A stretch of DNA of 8,308 nucleotides from Bacillota bacterium (GCA_023438965.1 JAEXPB010000032.1:1-8308); one strand, 5' to 3'; shown: positions 1 to 7,014, counted from the stretch's first letter. The notes: generated by a model from the letters alone, not told the origin. Numbers and translations: made by a program.

Positions 1-26
1 ACAATATCCTGACCGGCAAGAAATAA
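1..26 (+). CDS. C-terminal end of an upstream gene, possibly the ABC solute-binding protein (partial)
   Basis: Reading from position 3, the frame gives Asn-Ile-Leu-Thr-Gly-Lys-Lys and then a TAA at 24-26. A short lysine-rich end like this is common for extracellular solute-binding lipoproteins, and in LplB/YtcP-type loci the binding-protein gene usually lies immediately upstream of the two permeases. Only seven codons are visible, so the identity rests on context and not on homology. The frame starting at position 2 stays open longer, to 115, but it runs straight through a perfect stem-loop and into the permease start, so it is less likely to be coding. Confidence 0.35.
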
Positions 27-42
27 TTGACAATCGGATTGT

Positions 43-78
43 GGGATTCCCGGCGGATGCCAATCAGCCGGGAATCCC
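43..78 (+). promoter_or_regulatory. Perfect 12-bp stem-loop between the upstream gene and the first permease
   Basis: GGGATTCCCGGC at 43-54 is the exact reverse complement of GCCGGGAATCCC at 67-78, with a 12-nt loop. No T-run follows the stem, so a full Rho-independent terminator is unlikely. Hairpins in this position, between a binding-protein gene and its permease genes, commonly protect the upstream mRNA or limit readthrough so that binding protein is made in excess over permease. That role is inferred from position. The structure itself is directly visible. Confidence 0.7.
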
Positions 79-111
79 CGCCCCATTATCAGGCAAGGTG
101 TTGAGAATAAA

Positions 112-1059
112 ATGAAAGAAACAAAACAGGGCCTGTCCTTGAAAAAGCGCAGCCTCGGGTACTATATCCGGCGGGACATGCTGTTGTATGCGTTGCTGCT
201 GCCCGGCGTCCTTTACTACATCATCTTCAAGTATTTGCCGATGGCCGGTATCATCATTGCTTTCGAGGATTTCAAGCCCTACTGGGGATTGAAGGGCATC
301 TTCACGTCCAAATTTGTCGGCCTGCGCTGGTTCGAACGCTTTTTCAATTCGGCTTATGCCGGCCGGCTGGTCTGGAATACCCTGGTGATCAGCATATCCA
401 AACTGATCTGGGGCTTCCCGGCGCCGATCCTTCTGGCGCTGTTCCTGAATGAAGTCCGGAACCGCTTTTTCAAAAAGACCATCCAGACGATATCCTATAT
501 CCCGCACTTTCTGTCCTGGGTCATCGTGGCCGGACTTGTCCAGCAGCTGACCTCGACCGACGGCGGTTTTGTGAACATCCTGGTCAAATTCTTCGGCGGC
601 CAGGAGATCTACTTCCTCGGCAGCACGCAGTATTTCCGCAGCATCCTGGTGATCAGCGCGATCTGGCGGGAAATCGGCTGGGGATCGATTGTCTATCTGG
701 CGGCGATCACCGGCATCGACCAGGAGCTTTATGAAGCGGCCAAGGTCGACGGCGCCGGATTCCTGCGCCGGATGTGGAGCATCACGATACCGGCGATCCT
801 GCCGATCATCTCCATCATGCTGATCCTGCAGACGGGCAACCTGCTGGACGCCGGCTTTGAACAAATCCTGATGCTGCTGAATGCCAATGTCTACTCCGTC
901 GGCGATGTCATCGACACCTATGTTTACCGCGAAGGCATCGTGGACATGAAATATTCCTACTCCATGGCCGTATCCCTGTTCAAGTCGGTCATATCGCTGA
1001 TTTTGGTCCTGATAACCAACAAATCCGCACAGCAGATGGGTCAGGAAGGGATATGGTGA
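112..1059 (+). CDS. Carbohydrate ABC transporter permease, LplB type
   Basis: This is an integral membrane subunit of a binding-protein-dependent sugar importer, 315 aa, the usual length for the family. The basic N-terminus is followed by a first membrane segment near residues 24-42 (LLYALLLPGVLYYIIF) and the family signature KYLPMAGIIIAFEDFKP. Further hydrophobic segments lie near residues 95-115, 135-150, 180-200, 225-245 and 285-305. The ATPase-docking EAA loop is clear: Glu208-Ala-Ala, then Asp213-Gly214, in YEAAKVDGAGFLRRMW. The ATG start has AAGGTG at 94-99 upstream. Four bases separate it from the second permease, so the two are cotranscribed and should form a heterodimer. No ATPase gene lies in the window, and these systems often share one encoded elsewhere. 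Substrate cannot be read from the permease; the neighbours suggest a glycerophosphodiester, polyol or oligosaccharide. Confidence 0.93.
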   Translation: MKETKQGLSLKKRSLGYYIRRDMLLYALLLPGVLYYIIFKYLPMAGIIIAFEDFKPYWGLKGIFTSKFVGLRWFERFFNSAYAGRLVWNTLVISISKLIWGFPAPILLALFLNEVRNRFFKKTIQTISYIPHFLSWVIVAGLVQQLTSTDGGFVNILVKFFGGQEIYFLGSTQYFRSILVISAIWREIGWGSIVYLAAITGIDQELYEAAKVDGAGFLRRMWSITIPAILPIISIMLILQTGNLLDAGFEQILMLLNANVYSVGDVIDTYVYREGIVDMKYSYSMAVSLFKSVISLILVLITNKSAQQMGQEGIW

Positions 1060-1063
1060 TCAT

Positions 1064-1984
1064 ATGGGCAAAATAAAGAAAAACGAAAAATCAAACCGGT
1101 CGGTCCAGTCGGCCGGCGAAAAGGTTTCGCAGCTTATCATCACATTATGCATGATCATTTTCCTCCTCATGATCCTGATTCCCCTCTTCAACGTAGTCAT
1201 GACTTCTTTCATCAGCCAGGCTGAATATGCCAGGCGCGGCGCGTTCATCCTGATTCCGGAAGAGTGGGACTTCATCGCCTACAAGCTGCTGTTGAACTCG
1301 GGCTCCAATATCTGGAACGGCTACATGAATACGATTTTTCTGGTGGTGGTCGGGACGGCCTGCAACATGCTGGTGACCTTGCCGATGTCCTATGTCCTCT
1401 CCAAGAAATACCTGCGCGGCCGCAAGACCGTGCTGGCCATGATCCTGTTTACGATGCTGTTCAACGGCGGCATGATTCCCAACTACCTGCTGGTCAACAG
1501 CATCGGTTTGATCAATACCCGCTGGGCCCTGATCATCCCCGGTCTGGTCAGCGCCTGGAACATGATCATCCTGCGCAACTTCTTCTATTCGATTCCGGAG
1601 AGCCTCGAAGAATCGGCACTGCTGGACGGCGCCAACAAACTGCAGACGCTGATCCGGGTGGTCATTCCGCTGAGCAAGCCGGCCATCGCCACCATTTCCC
1701 TGTTTTACGCCGTCGGCCACTGGAACAGCTGGTTCAACGCGGTCCTCTACATCAACAAAAGCAAACTGCTGCCGGTGCAGAACATTCTGCGCAACATCCT
1801 GTCATCCACCTCAGCCCTGGCTGATCTGGATCCGTCAGCCTGGATCGAGCTAAGCACGCCGCCTTCCACTTATGCGATGCGCTCGGCGACGATTATTGTT
1901 TCCACCCTGCCGATGCTGCTGGTCTATCCATTTATCCAGAAATATTTTGTCAAAGGCGTCATGGTTGGATCGATCAAAGGTTGA
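1064..1984 (+). CDS. Carbohydrate ABC transporter permease, YtcP/LplC type
   Basis: This is the second membrane subunit of the importer, 306 aa. A charged, lysine-rich N-terminus precedes a first membrane segment near residues 24-45 (LIITLCMIIFLLMILIPLFNV). The conserved region MTSFISQAEYARRGAFILIP follows, which is typical of this permease type. The EAA-like loop reads LEESALLDGANKLQTLIRVV around Glu182-Glu183, with Asp-Gly retained, and the protein ends with the characteristic YFVKGVMVGSIKG. The AGGAAGGG at 1043-1050 lies in the end of the preceding gene and serves the ATG at 1064. It pairs with the upstream permease. The next gene is 48 bp downstream, with its own strong ribosome binding site. 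Confidence 0.93.
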   Translation: MGKIKKNEKSNRSVQSAGEKVSQLIITLCMIIFLLMILIPLFNVVMTSFISQAEYARRGAFILIPEEWDFIAYKLLLNSGSNIWNGYMNTIFLVVVGTACNMLVTLPMSYVLSKKYLRGRKTVLAMILFTMLFNGGMIPNYLLVNSIGLINTRWALIIPGLVSAWNMIILRNFFYSIPESLEESALLDGANKLQTLIRVVIPLSKPAIATISLFYAVGHWNSWFNAVLYINKSKLLPVQNILRNILSSTSALADLDPSAWIELSTPPSTYAMRSATIIVSTLPMLLVYPFIQKYFVKGVMVGSIKG

Positions 1985-2032
1985 TCCCGGGACCATTTCC
2001 ACCTGAACTGACGATAGAAAAGGATAGTATTT

Positions 2033-2968
2033 ATGAAGTTGTCAACATCATTAGCGTTGATGATTGAAAGATCGGATCCGAATTATCTGCTGGGCGATGG
2101 CCACCTGCAGGTGATGCGGCAGTGCGTGCAAGCCGGTTATGAGTTGCTGGACTGGAACGCCTGCGATTACGCCCGGCCAGGCATGCAGCCGGGCAGCACC
2201 CGGCTCCTGCGCGACGACTGGCGCATATTCATCAAGGAGTTACGCGATCAGGCGGACCAACTCGGTGTACGCTTCAATCAAGCACATGGGTTGATGTTTA
2301 ATTACTTCGGCCAGGATGAGCAGACCGCCTACCTGCACCAGATGGAAGAGCGGGTCATGCTGGCTTGCGCCGAACTGGGCGTCGAACGGATTGTCTATCA
2401 TCCGGCTGTTCCGGATCAATGCCGGGAAAGCCAGGATATCGAAGGCTGCAAGCGGGCCAACCAGGACTATATCAGCCGGGCGGCCGAACAGGCTGGCCGG
2501 CTGGGCCTGCAGATCGCGGTGGAGAACATGTTCATCACCCGCAATCCCGACGGTACCTTGATCTGGCGCTATTGCTCCTACCCGGAGGATCTGGTGGACC
2601 TGGTTGACAGCATCGGCATGGCCAATGTGCAGATCTGTTTCGATGTTGGCCATGCCCGCATGATGGATGAAAACATCCGCAGTTCGGTCGCCTTCTATGG
2701 CCGGCGGCTGGCGGCCTTGCATATCCAGGATAATGACGGCGCCAGCGACCAGCATCTGCTGCCTTTTCATGGTACGGTCGACTGGGAAGGCCTGATGCAG
2801 GCCTTGGCCGACCATGATTATCGCGGCGATTTTACCTATGAAATCCACAATGCGCTCAGCCGGATGCCGCGGGAACTTCGCCCGGGCATGCTGCAGCAGA
2901 CGGTTGAGATCGCCCGTTGGCTGATTGGCCGTTTTCAATATTACCGAGATAGCCGAAAACCGGACTAA
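2033..2968 (+). CDS. Sugar phosphate isomerase/epimerase-like TIM-barrel protein (xylose isomerase-like, AP endonuclease 2 family)
   Basis: The 311-aa protein belongs to the xylose isomerase-like TIM-barrel superfamily, which includes IolE/IolI, tagatose/psicose epimerases and hydroxypyruvate isomerase. Metal and substrate positions expected for this fold are present: His85 in NQAHGLMF, His123 in VYHPAV, Glu164 in AVENMF, Asp204 and His207 in CFDVGHARM, His230 and Asp233 in LHIQDNDG, His246 in PFHGTVDW and Glu270 in FTYEIHN. It is therefore likely an active metal-dependent enzyme in the cytoplasm that isomerises, epimerises or dehydrates a sugar or keto-polyol. The start is well supported by AAAAGGA at 2018-2024, eight bases upstream of the ATG. 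It follows the permeases and is 23 bp before the phosphodiesterase, consistent with one operon. The exact substrate is not readable; it could act on a ketose made by the dehydrogenase at 7101-7871. Confidence 0.85.
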   Translation: MKLSTSLALMIERSDPNYLLGDGHLQVMRQCVQAGYELLDWNACDYARPGMQPGSTRLLRDDWRIFIKELRDQADQLGVRFNQAHGLMFNYFGQDEQTAYLHQMEERVMLACAELGVERIVYHPAVPDQCRESQDIEGCKRANQDYISRAAEQAGRLGLQIAVENMFITRNPDGTLIWRYCSYPEDLVDLVDSIGMANVQICFDVGHARMMDENIRSSVAFYGRRLAALHIQDNDGASDQHLLPFHGTVDWEGLMQALADHDYRGDFTYEIHNALSRMPRELRPGMLQQTVEIARWLIGRFQYYRDSRKPD

Positions 2969-2991
2969 ACATTATATCTGTGGAGGAAATT

Positions 2992-3759
2992 ATGATGATG
3001 AGACAAATGGAGACAGACAAGAAACTCTATGTGTGCGGCCATCGGGGCTATCGGTCGCAATATCCGGAAAATACGCTGCTGGCTTTCCATGAGGCGATCA
3101 AGCTTGGCGTCGATATGCTGGAATTTGACCTGGCCTTTTCCAAAGATAATGTGCTGATGGTTCTGCATGATGATACCGTGGACCGTACGACCAACGGACA
3201 CGGCCGCCTTGCGGATCTGACCCTGATAGAATTGAAACAGCTGGATGCCGGCATCAAGTTCGGCCAGCAATTTGAAGGGATTAAAATACCAACCTTCGCC
3301 GAACTGATGGCGATGGTCGCTCCATATAAGGATCTGCTGCTGAATGTGGAGATCAAGTATGCCCCGAATGACATCGAGGCCTGCGACGAAGCGGTTCGAT
3401 TGATCAGACAGTATGGCTTTATGGACAATATTGTCTTGAATAGTTTTGACGCCCGGGTCGTCGCCCATGCGCATGACGTCTACGGGTTACCGACGCACGG
3501 GTTCCCCGGCCGAAAAATGCATAATTTTGAACCGGGCGAGAACGGCACCTATGCCAAAATGTGGTGCGCCTGTCTGGACATGCCGATCCTGACGCCCGAA
3601 CTGGTCAGCGAATTTACCGGTCGGGGCATCATTCCCTGGACCTGCCCGGCCGACACGCCGGAGGCGGTTAATTATGCTATTGAACGCGGCGTTCGCTGCG
3701 TGATCTGCAACGATCCTGCTCCGGCCTTGCGGATTGCCCGGGAACGCGGACTGCGCTGA
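2992..3759 (+). CDS. Glycerophosphodiester phosphodiesterase (first copy)
   Basis: This enzyme hydrolyses glycerophosphodiesters to sn-glycerol 3-phosphate and an alcohol. The GDPD TIM-barrel motifs are complete: GHRGY with His17, PENTLLAF, LEFDL with metal ligands Glu44 and Asp46, LHDDTVDRTT with catalytic His59, and NVEIK with Glu120. No signal peptide is seen, so it acts in the cytoplasm on imported or internal substrate. A GTG at 2980 is in frame, but GGAGG at 2982-2986 lies inside that extension. The ATG at 2992 (or 2995), 5-8 bases after the site, is the better start and gives 255 aa. The canonical C-terminal Thr-Asp-x-Pro is replaced by Cys239-Asn-Asp-Pro, a change shared with the paralogue at 5046-5828. 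It is the last gene of the transporter operon before the regulator. Confidence 0.93.
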   Translation: MMMRQMETDKKLYVCGHRGYRSQYPENTLLAFHEAIKLGVDMLEFDLAFSKDNVLMVLHDDTVDRTTNGHGRLADLTLIELKQLDAGIKFGQQFEGIKIPTFAELMAMVAPYKDLLLNVEIKYAPNDIEACDEAVRLIRQYGFMDNIVLNSFDARVVAHAHDVYGLPTHGFPGRKMHNFEPGENGTYAKMWCACLDMPILTPELVSEFTGRGIIPWTCPADTPEAVNYAIERGVRCVICNDPAPALRIARERGLR

Positions 3760-3778
3760 ACCTGTTCGATGTGAACCG

Positions 3779-3821
3779 GGAACAAATTCCAATTTTCTTT
3801 TGCCTGCTAAGCCATTATAAT
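3779..3821 (+). promoter_or_regulatory. Probable promoter of the LacI-family gene
   Basis: A perfect -10 hexamer TATAAT lies at 3816-3821. A poor -35 candidate, TTTTCT at 3793-3798, sits 17 bp upstream. The stretch between the phosphodiesterase stop and the regulator start is clearly AT-rich compared with its surroundings. Just upstream, GGAA-CAAA-TTCC at 3779-3790 followed by a T-rich tract could be a weak terminator of the preceding operon, but its 4-bp stem is too short to call alone. Confidence 0.5.
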
Positions 3822-3835
3822 TGTATTATTCAATT
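3819..3835. promoter_or_regulatory. Candidate operator overlapping the LacI-gene promoter
   Basis: AATTG (3819-3823) and CAATT (3831-3835) form an inverted repeat with a 7-bp spacer. It overlaps the end of the -10 hexamer and the expected transcription start, where an autorepression site would act. It is short and AT-rich and lacks the central CG typical of LacI operators, so this is a weak call. Confidence 0.25.
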
Positions 3836-3849
3836 TGGGGGGGACAGGC

Positions 3850-4836
3850 GTGACCGAGAAGAAAGCAAGCATTAAGGATGTTGCCAAACTGGCTGGCGTT
3901 TCGTCGGCCACGGTGTCCCACGTGTTGAACAAAACACGCTATGTCAGCCCGGAGGTTACCCGCCTGGTGGAGGACGCCCTGACGGCGACCAACTACAAAA
4001 CAAGCAGCATAGCCAAGGCTTTGCGCAAAAACAAGACGAACACCATTGGCGTGATGATCCCGGACATATCCAATCCTTTTTTTGCTACTATCATTAAAAA
4101 TATTGAATCAACCCTGAATGCCCATGGGTATAACATCATTCTCAGCCACTCCTCCGATGAACCGGCCAAGGAGAAGAATCTGCTGGAAATGCTGATGACC
4201 TGGTCGATCGACGGCCTGATCATCGCGCCGGCCAGCACCAGCTATGATTACACGCAAATCAAATGTCCCACGATCATCGTCGACCGCAAACCCGAGAATC
4301 AAAAGTATTGCGGCGTCTTCACCGACAACCGGGAGATTCTGCGGCTGGCCGTTCAACGCCTGATTGACAAGAACCACCGTAAAATCGGCTTTATTTCCGG
4401 TTATCCCCGTTTTTCCACCACCCTCGACCGGCTGGAAGGCTATTTGGATGCATTGAAAAACAATAGCATAGCGGTCAACCGGGAATATATCCTGCAGGGC
4501 GACACCAATCCGGAATCCGGATATGCCCTGATCCGTCTCTTGCTCGAACAAACCGACGTTACCGCGGTTATGATCGCCAACAACCGGATGGCCATCGGCG
4601 CGATGCGCTATCTGCTCGAGCATCGGATTCCCGTACCGCAGCGGCTGGCGGTCATCGCTTATGCCGATTACGAGTGGTCAACCATCACCAACCCGCCACT
4701 CAGCTGCATTGCCCAGCCGATGGCGGAAATCGGCACGACAGCCGCTCAGATGCTGCTGGACAAGGTTGAGAACCGCAATCTGCTGCCAGACCAGATTATC
4801 GTTCAATGCGAATTGCATGAAAGGTCTTCCTTCTGA
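3850..4836 (+). CDS. LacI-family transcriptional regulator
   Basis: This is a sugar-responsive DNA-binding repressor or activator. The N-terminus carries the family helix-turn-helix, ASIKDVAKLAGVSSATVSHV, at about residues 6-25, followed by the hinge region YKTSSIAKALRKNKTNTIG near residues 50-68. The periplasmic-binding-protein-like effector domain then starts with GVMIPDISNPFFATI. Later family landmarks include DGLIIAP, the segment HRKIGFISGY and the C-terminal subdomain ending IAQPMAEIGTTAAQMLLD. A TTG at 3835 is in frame, but the G-rich tract at 3837-3843 works as the ribosome binding site for the GTG at 3850. That start places MTEKKASIKDVA at the end expected for the family and gives 328 aa. 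The gene splits the transporter operon from the second phosphodiesterase operon and has its own promoter-like region. It is the obvious candidate regulator of the locus; its ligand is unknown. Confidence 0.92.
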   Translation: MTEKKASIKDVAKLAGVSSATVSHVLNKTRYVSPEVTRLVEDALTATNYKTSSIAKALRKNKTNTIGVMIPDISNPFFATIIKNIESTLNAHGYNIILSHSSDEPAKEKNLLEMLMTWSIDGLIIAPASTSYDYTQIKCPTIIVDRKPENQKYCGVFTDNREILRLAVQRLIDKNHRKIGFISGYPRFSTTLDRLEGYLDALKNNSIAVNREYILQGDTNPESGYALIRLLLEQTDVTAVMIANNRMAIGAMRYLLEHRIPVPQRLAVIAYADYEWSTITNPPLSCIAQPMAEIGTTAAQMLLDKVENRNLLPDQIIVQCELHERSSF

Positions 4837-4839
4837 ACC

Positions 4840-5009
4840 AGGTTCCGGCCACCTTCGCCCGCCGAATTTCGACCTGGATCGAAATGGTCCCAGTCAATGG
4901 GCTGATCGCAGATGACAGCGTCCAGCTCATGCGCATTGCAGACGGTAAAATAGTTATAAATAAAGTTCGACAACTTATAAAGCGCTGAAAAGTCTGTCTT
5001 CGCGACATG
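4840..5009 (-). pseudogene. Possible remnant of a DeoR-family regulator C-terminus, antisense
   Basis: The 209-bp gap between the regulator and the second phosphodiesterase is open on the minus strand and carries a protein-like pattern. From 5009 downward it reads HVAKTDFSALYKL, then ten AT-rich codons, then CNAHELDAVICDQPIDWDHF to about 4878. Removing the 30 bp at 4941-4970 joins ALYKL directly to CNAHELDAVICDQP. That matches the usual C-terminus of DeoR-type effector domains (Lys, then about ALxKLCxxxELDxVITDxPI). After about 4880 the homology-like reading appears to move to another frame (EIRRAKVAGTW), suggesting a frameshift. No N-terminal part exists because the next DNA is an intact phosphodiesterase gene. 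Recognition is by eye, with no database support. Alternatively this is only a 5' leader for the downstream gene, and its AT-rich 4946-4983 part may hold that gene's promoter. Confidence 0.35.
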
Positions 5010-5045
5010 GCGGCGGCGCGAATTTACCAGAAGGGAAAATGATCC

Positions 5046-5828
5046 ATGTGGAATCAATCCAGAACCAACATTTATGTAGCCGGTCATCGGGGTTACCCGG
5101 AGAAGTATCCGGAAAACACGCTTGTTTCATTCCAGGCGGCAATCAACGTTCAGGTCGATATGCTCGAATTGGATATTCAGATGACCCAGGATGGCGAACT
5201 GATCCTCATGCATGACAGCACGGTCGACCGAACCACCGATGGGACCGGCTCGATCCGTGAAAAAAGCCTGGCCGAAATCAGGCAGCTGGACGCCGGCATC
5301 CGTTTCAACAGTCAATTTCAAGGCACCCGCGTGCCAACTTTCCGGGAATTCCTGGAGATGGTTCGTGACAATCAGGAAATGCTCTACAATTTCGAAATTA
5401 AGGAGTATCCGCGCAATGGCAATGAACAGCGGGCTTACGCCGCAACGGACAAGACGATTGCCCTGATTGAGGAATACGGCTGCGGCGAACGCTGCGTCAT
5501 CAATATTTTCGACGCGACGCTCCTGGAATACATCCTCGATCAATATCAGGGCAAGTATAAACTCCATGGCTATTATCCGGAATCCTATCTGCATCGGACA
5601 GCGGAGAACCGGGATCCCTACACCTATCTCTATTGTGCCTGCCCTTTTGTCAAGGGCGGCGAAGCCTACGACTATCTGCGCAGCCGGGGCGTGCAGCCCT
5701 GGGCCGGCGCGAGCGTGAAGGACCTGGCCACCATCCAGGAAGTGGTCGGCTACGGGGCGCCGCTGATTACCTGCAATAATCCGGGCACTGTGCTGCAAAT
5801 TCTGCGCGAGCTTAATTTGCACAAATAA
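5046..5828 (+). CDS. Glycerophosphodiester phosphodiesterase (second, paralogous copy)
   Basis: This 260-aa cytoplasmic GDPD-family enzyme is clearly related to the one at 2992-3759. All catalytic features are present: GHRGY with His14, PENTLVSF, LELDI with Glu41 and Asp43, MHDSTVDRTT with His56 and NFEIK with Glu117. Both copies share QLDAGI, the phrase YCAC/WCAC, a G-[IV]-x-PW segment and the unusual Cys-Asn-[Asn/Asp]-Pro end (Cys243 here). There is no signal peptide. AGAAGGG at 5029-5035 precedes the ATG by ten bases. The next gene is a glycerol-3-phosphate dehydrogenase homologue 38 bp downstream, so the product of this reaction would be passed straight to it. The copies differ most in the C-terminal third, so they may accept different head groups. 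Confidence 0.92.
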   Translation: MWNQSRTNIYVAGHRGYPEKYPENTLVSFQAAINVQVDMLELDIQMTQDGELILMHDSTVDRTTDGTGSIREKSLAEIRQLDAGIRFNSQFQGTRVPTFREFLEMVRDNQEMLYNFEIKEYPRNGNEQRAYAATDKTIALIEEYGCGERCVINIFDATLLEYILDQYQGKYKLHGYYPESYLHRTAENRDPYTYLYCACPFVKGGEAYDYLRSRGVQPWAGASVKDLATIQEVVGYGAPLITCNNPGTVLQILRELNLHK

Positions 5829-5866
5829 AGAACCAGAGAATAATATAAGCCAAAGGAAGAACACAA

Positions 5867-6910
5867 ATGAGCATTATTACCATTGTTGGCGCCGGCATGA
5901 TGGGTTCGGCGATGAGCTATCCGGCCCGGGACAACGGGCACGAAGTCCGGCTGGTCGGCACGCCGCTGGACCGTGAGATCATTGACCTGGCCCGGGCGTC
6001 CGGCAGGCACAAGACCTTGAAAAGGCAGTTGCCGGAGGGCATCCGGTATTTCCAGATCGAACAGCTGGGTGAGGCGCTGGAGCGGGCCGACCTGCTGGTT
6101 GGCGGTGTCAGCAGCTTTGGCGTCGACTGGTTCATGGAGCAGGTCCTGCCGGTCATCCCGGACAGCCTGCCGGTCCTCTCAATCACCAAGGGCATGGTCA
6201 ACACGCCGGCCGGCGATCTGATCCCTTACCCGCGGCTCTATCGGGATCGTTTCCCGGATCGCCGGCTGTCGCTCAACGCGGTGGGCGGACCTTGCACCAG
6301 TTATGAGCTGGCCGATCATGACCCGACCGAGGTTTGCTTTTGCGGCGACGATATCGATCAGCTGCGCTGGTTCCGCAGCTTGTTCGAAACCGCCTATTAC
6401 CATATCAGCCTTTCAACCGACGTCGTTGGCGTCGAGTGCGCCGTCGCGATGAAAAACGCCTATGCGCTGGGCACAACCCTGGCGATTGGCCTTTCGGAAC
6501 GATTGGAGGGCGTTGGCGGCAAGGAGCATTATAATTCGCAGGCCGCCCTGTTCGGCCAGAGTGTCCGGGAAATGCGCCGGCTGCTCCGAATGACCGGCGG
6601 TTTGGACGACAACATTGTCCTCGGCGCCGGCGATCTGTACGTGACGGTCTTCGGCGGCCGCACCCGCCTGATCGGCACGTTGCTCGGCCGCGGCCTCAGC
6701 TTCGCCGAGGCGATGCGGGAATTGAACGGCGTAACCCTGGAATCCATTGTCATCGCCACCCGGACGGCCGATGCCGTACGCGCCCGGATTGCCGCCGGAC
6801 AGGCCCGGGCCGAAGATTTCCCCTTGCTGCTGCATATCGACGACATGATCAACCATGGCGCTCCGGTGAACATACCCTGGGCGAAATTCGAGACGGAAAC
6901 TATCCGCTGA
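5867..6910 (+). CDS. NAD(P)-dependent glycerol-3-phosphate dehydrogenase homologue (divergent GpsA type)
   Basis: The 347-aa protein has the GpsA architecture: an N-terminal Rossmann fold with GAGMMG at residues 8-13, SITKGM with Lys108, a GGPCTSYELA segment corresponding to the family's GPSFAxE (Glu147), the catalytic MKNAYALG with Lys196-Asn197, and GAGDLYVT with Asp256. Several positions differ from housekeeping GpsA. The Trp of GxGxWG is Met, GPSF is GPCT, and the substrate-binding Arg-Asn pair is Arg265-Thr266 (GGRTRLIG). The neighbouring phosphodiesterase suggests a catabolic role oxidising sn-glycerol 3-phosphate to dihydroxyacetone phosphate, or action on a related phosphate ester, not membrane lipid synthesis. 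AAAGGAAG at 5852-5859 supports the ATG start. No membrane or export signal is visible. Confidence 0.85.
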   Translation: MSIITIVGAGMMGSAMSYPARDNGHEVRLVGTPLDREIIDLARASGRHKTLKRQLPEGIRYFQIEQLGEALERADLLVGGVSSFGVDWFMEQVLPVIPDSLPVLSITKGMVNTPAGDLIPYPRLYRDRFPDRRLSLNAVGGPCTSYELADHDPTEVCFCGDDIDQLRWFRSLFETAYYHISLSTDVVGVECAVAMKNAYALGTTLAIGLSERLEGVGGKEHYNSQAALFGQSVREMRRLLRMTGGLDDNIVLGAGDLYVTVFGGRTRLIGTLLGRGLSFAEAMRELNGVTLESIVIATRTADAVRARIAAGQARAEDFPLLLHIDDMINHGAPVNIPWAKFETETIR

Positions 6911-6937
6911 GCGATTCAATCCTGCCCGGTCCGGGTT

Positions 6938-6961
6938 ATGAACGGCTACGCGTTTTTTCAT
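6938..6961 (+). terminator. Weak terminator-like hairpin after the glycerol-3-phosphate dehydrogenase gene
   Basis: AACG at 6941-6944 can pair with CGTT at 6951-6954, and the following sequence completes a six-T run (6953-6958). An outer ATGAA/TTCAT pairing (6938-6942 with 6957-6961) can extend it imperfectly. The stem is short, so termination would be partial at best. Its position 28 bp after the stop and before a promoter-like region fits an operon boundary. Confidence 0.3.
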
Positions 6962-7014
6962 ATAGTGAAATGGCTTGTTATTCATTGAAATAAAGTGGAC
7001 CAAATGATGCTTAT

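Noticed and set aside
2..115. Open frame 2 through the first 115 bases as a gene end
   Set aside because: It would translate across a perfect 12-bp hairpin and run into the permease start. The frame ending at 26 leaves the hairpin intergenic and is more plausible.
64..864. Long minus-strand open frame opposite the first permease
   Set aside because: It lies wholly opposite a permease with clear family motifs, has a low-complexity Asp/Gln/Arg-rich translation typical of antisense shadows, and has no recognisable domain.
3835..3849. TTG at 3835 as the LacI-family start
   Set aside because: The proposed extra codons are the G-rich ribosome binding site itself, and the GTG at 3850 gives the normal family N-terminus.
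4878..5009. The antisense remnant as a third GDPD fragment
   Set aside because: DAVICDQP resembles a GDPD C-terminus, but only about five residues separate TVCN from DAVI, too few for the GDPD helix that lies there. The DeoR-like reading fits the spacing better once the 30-bp insert is removed.
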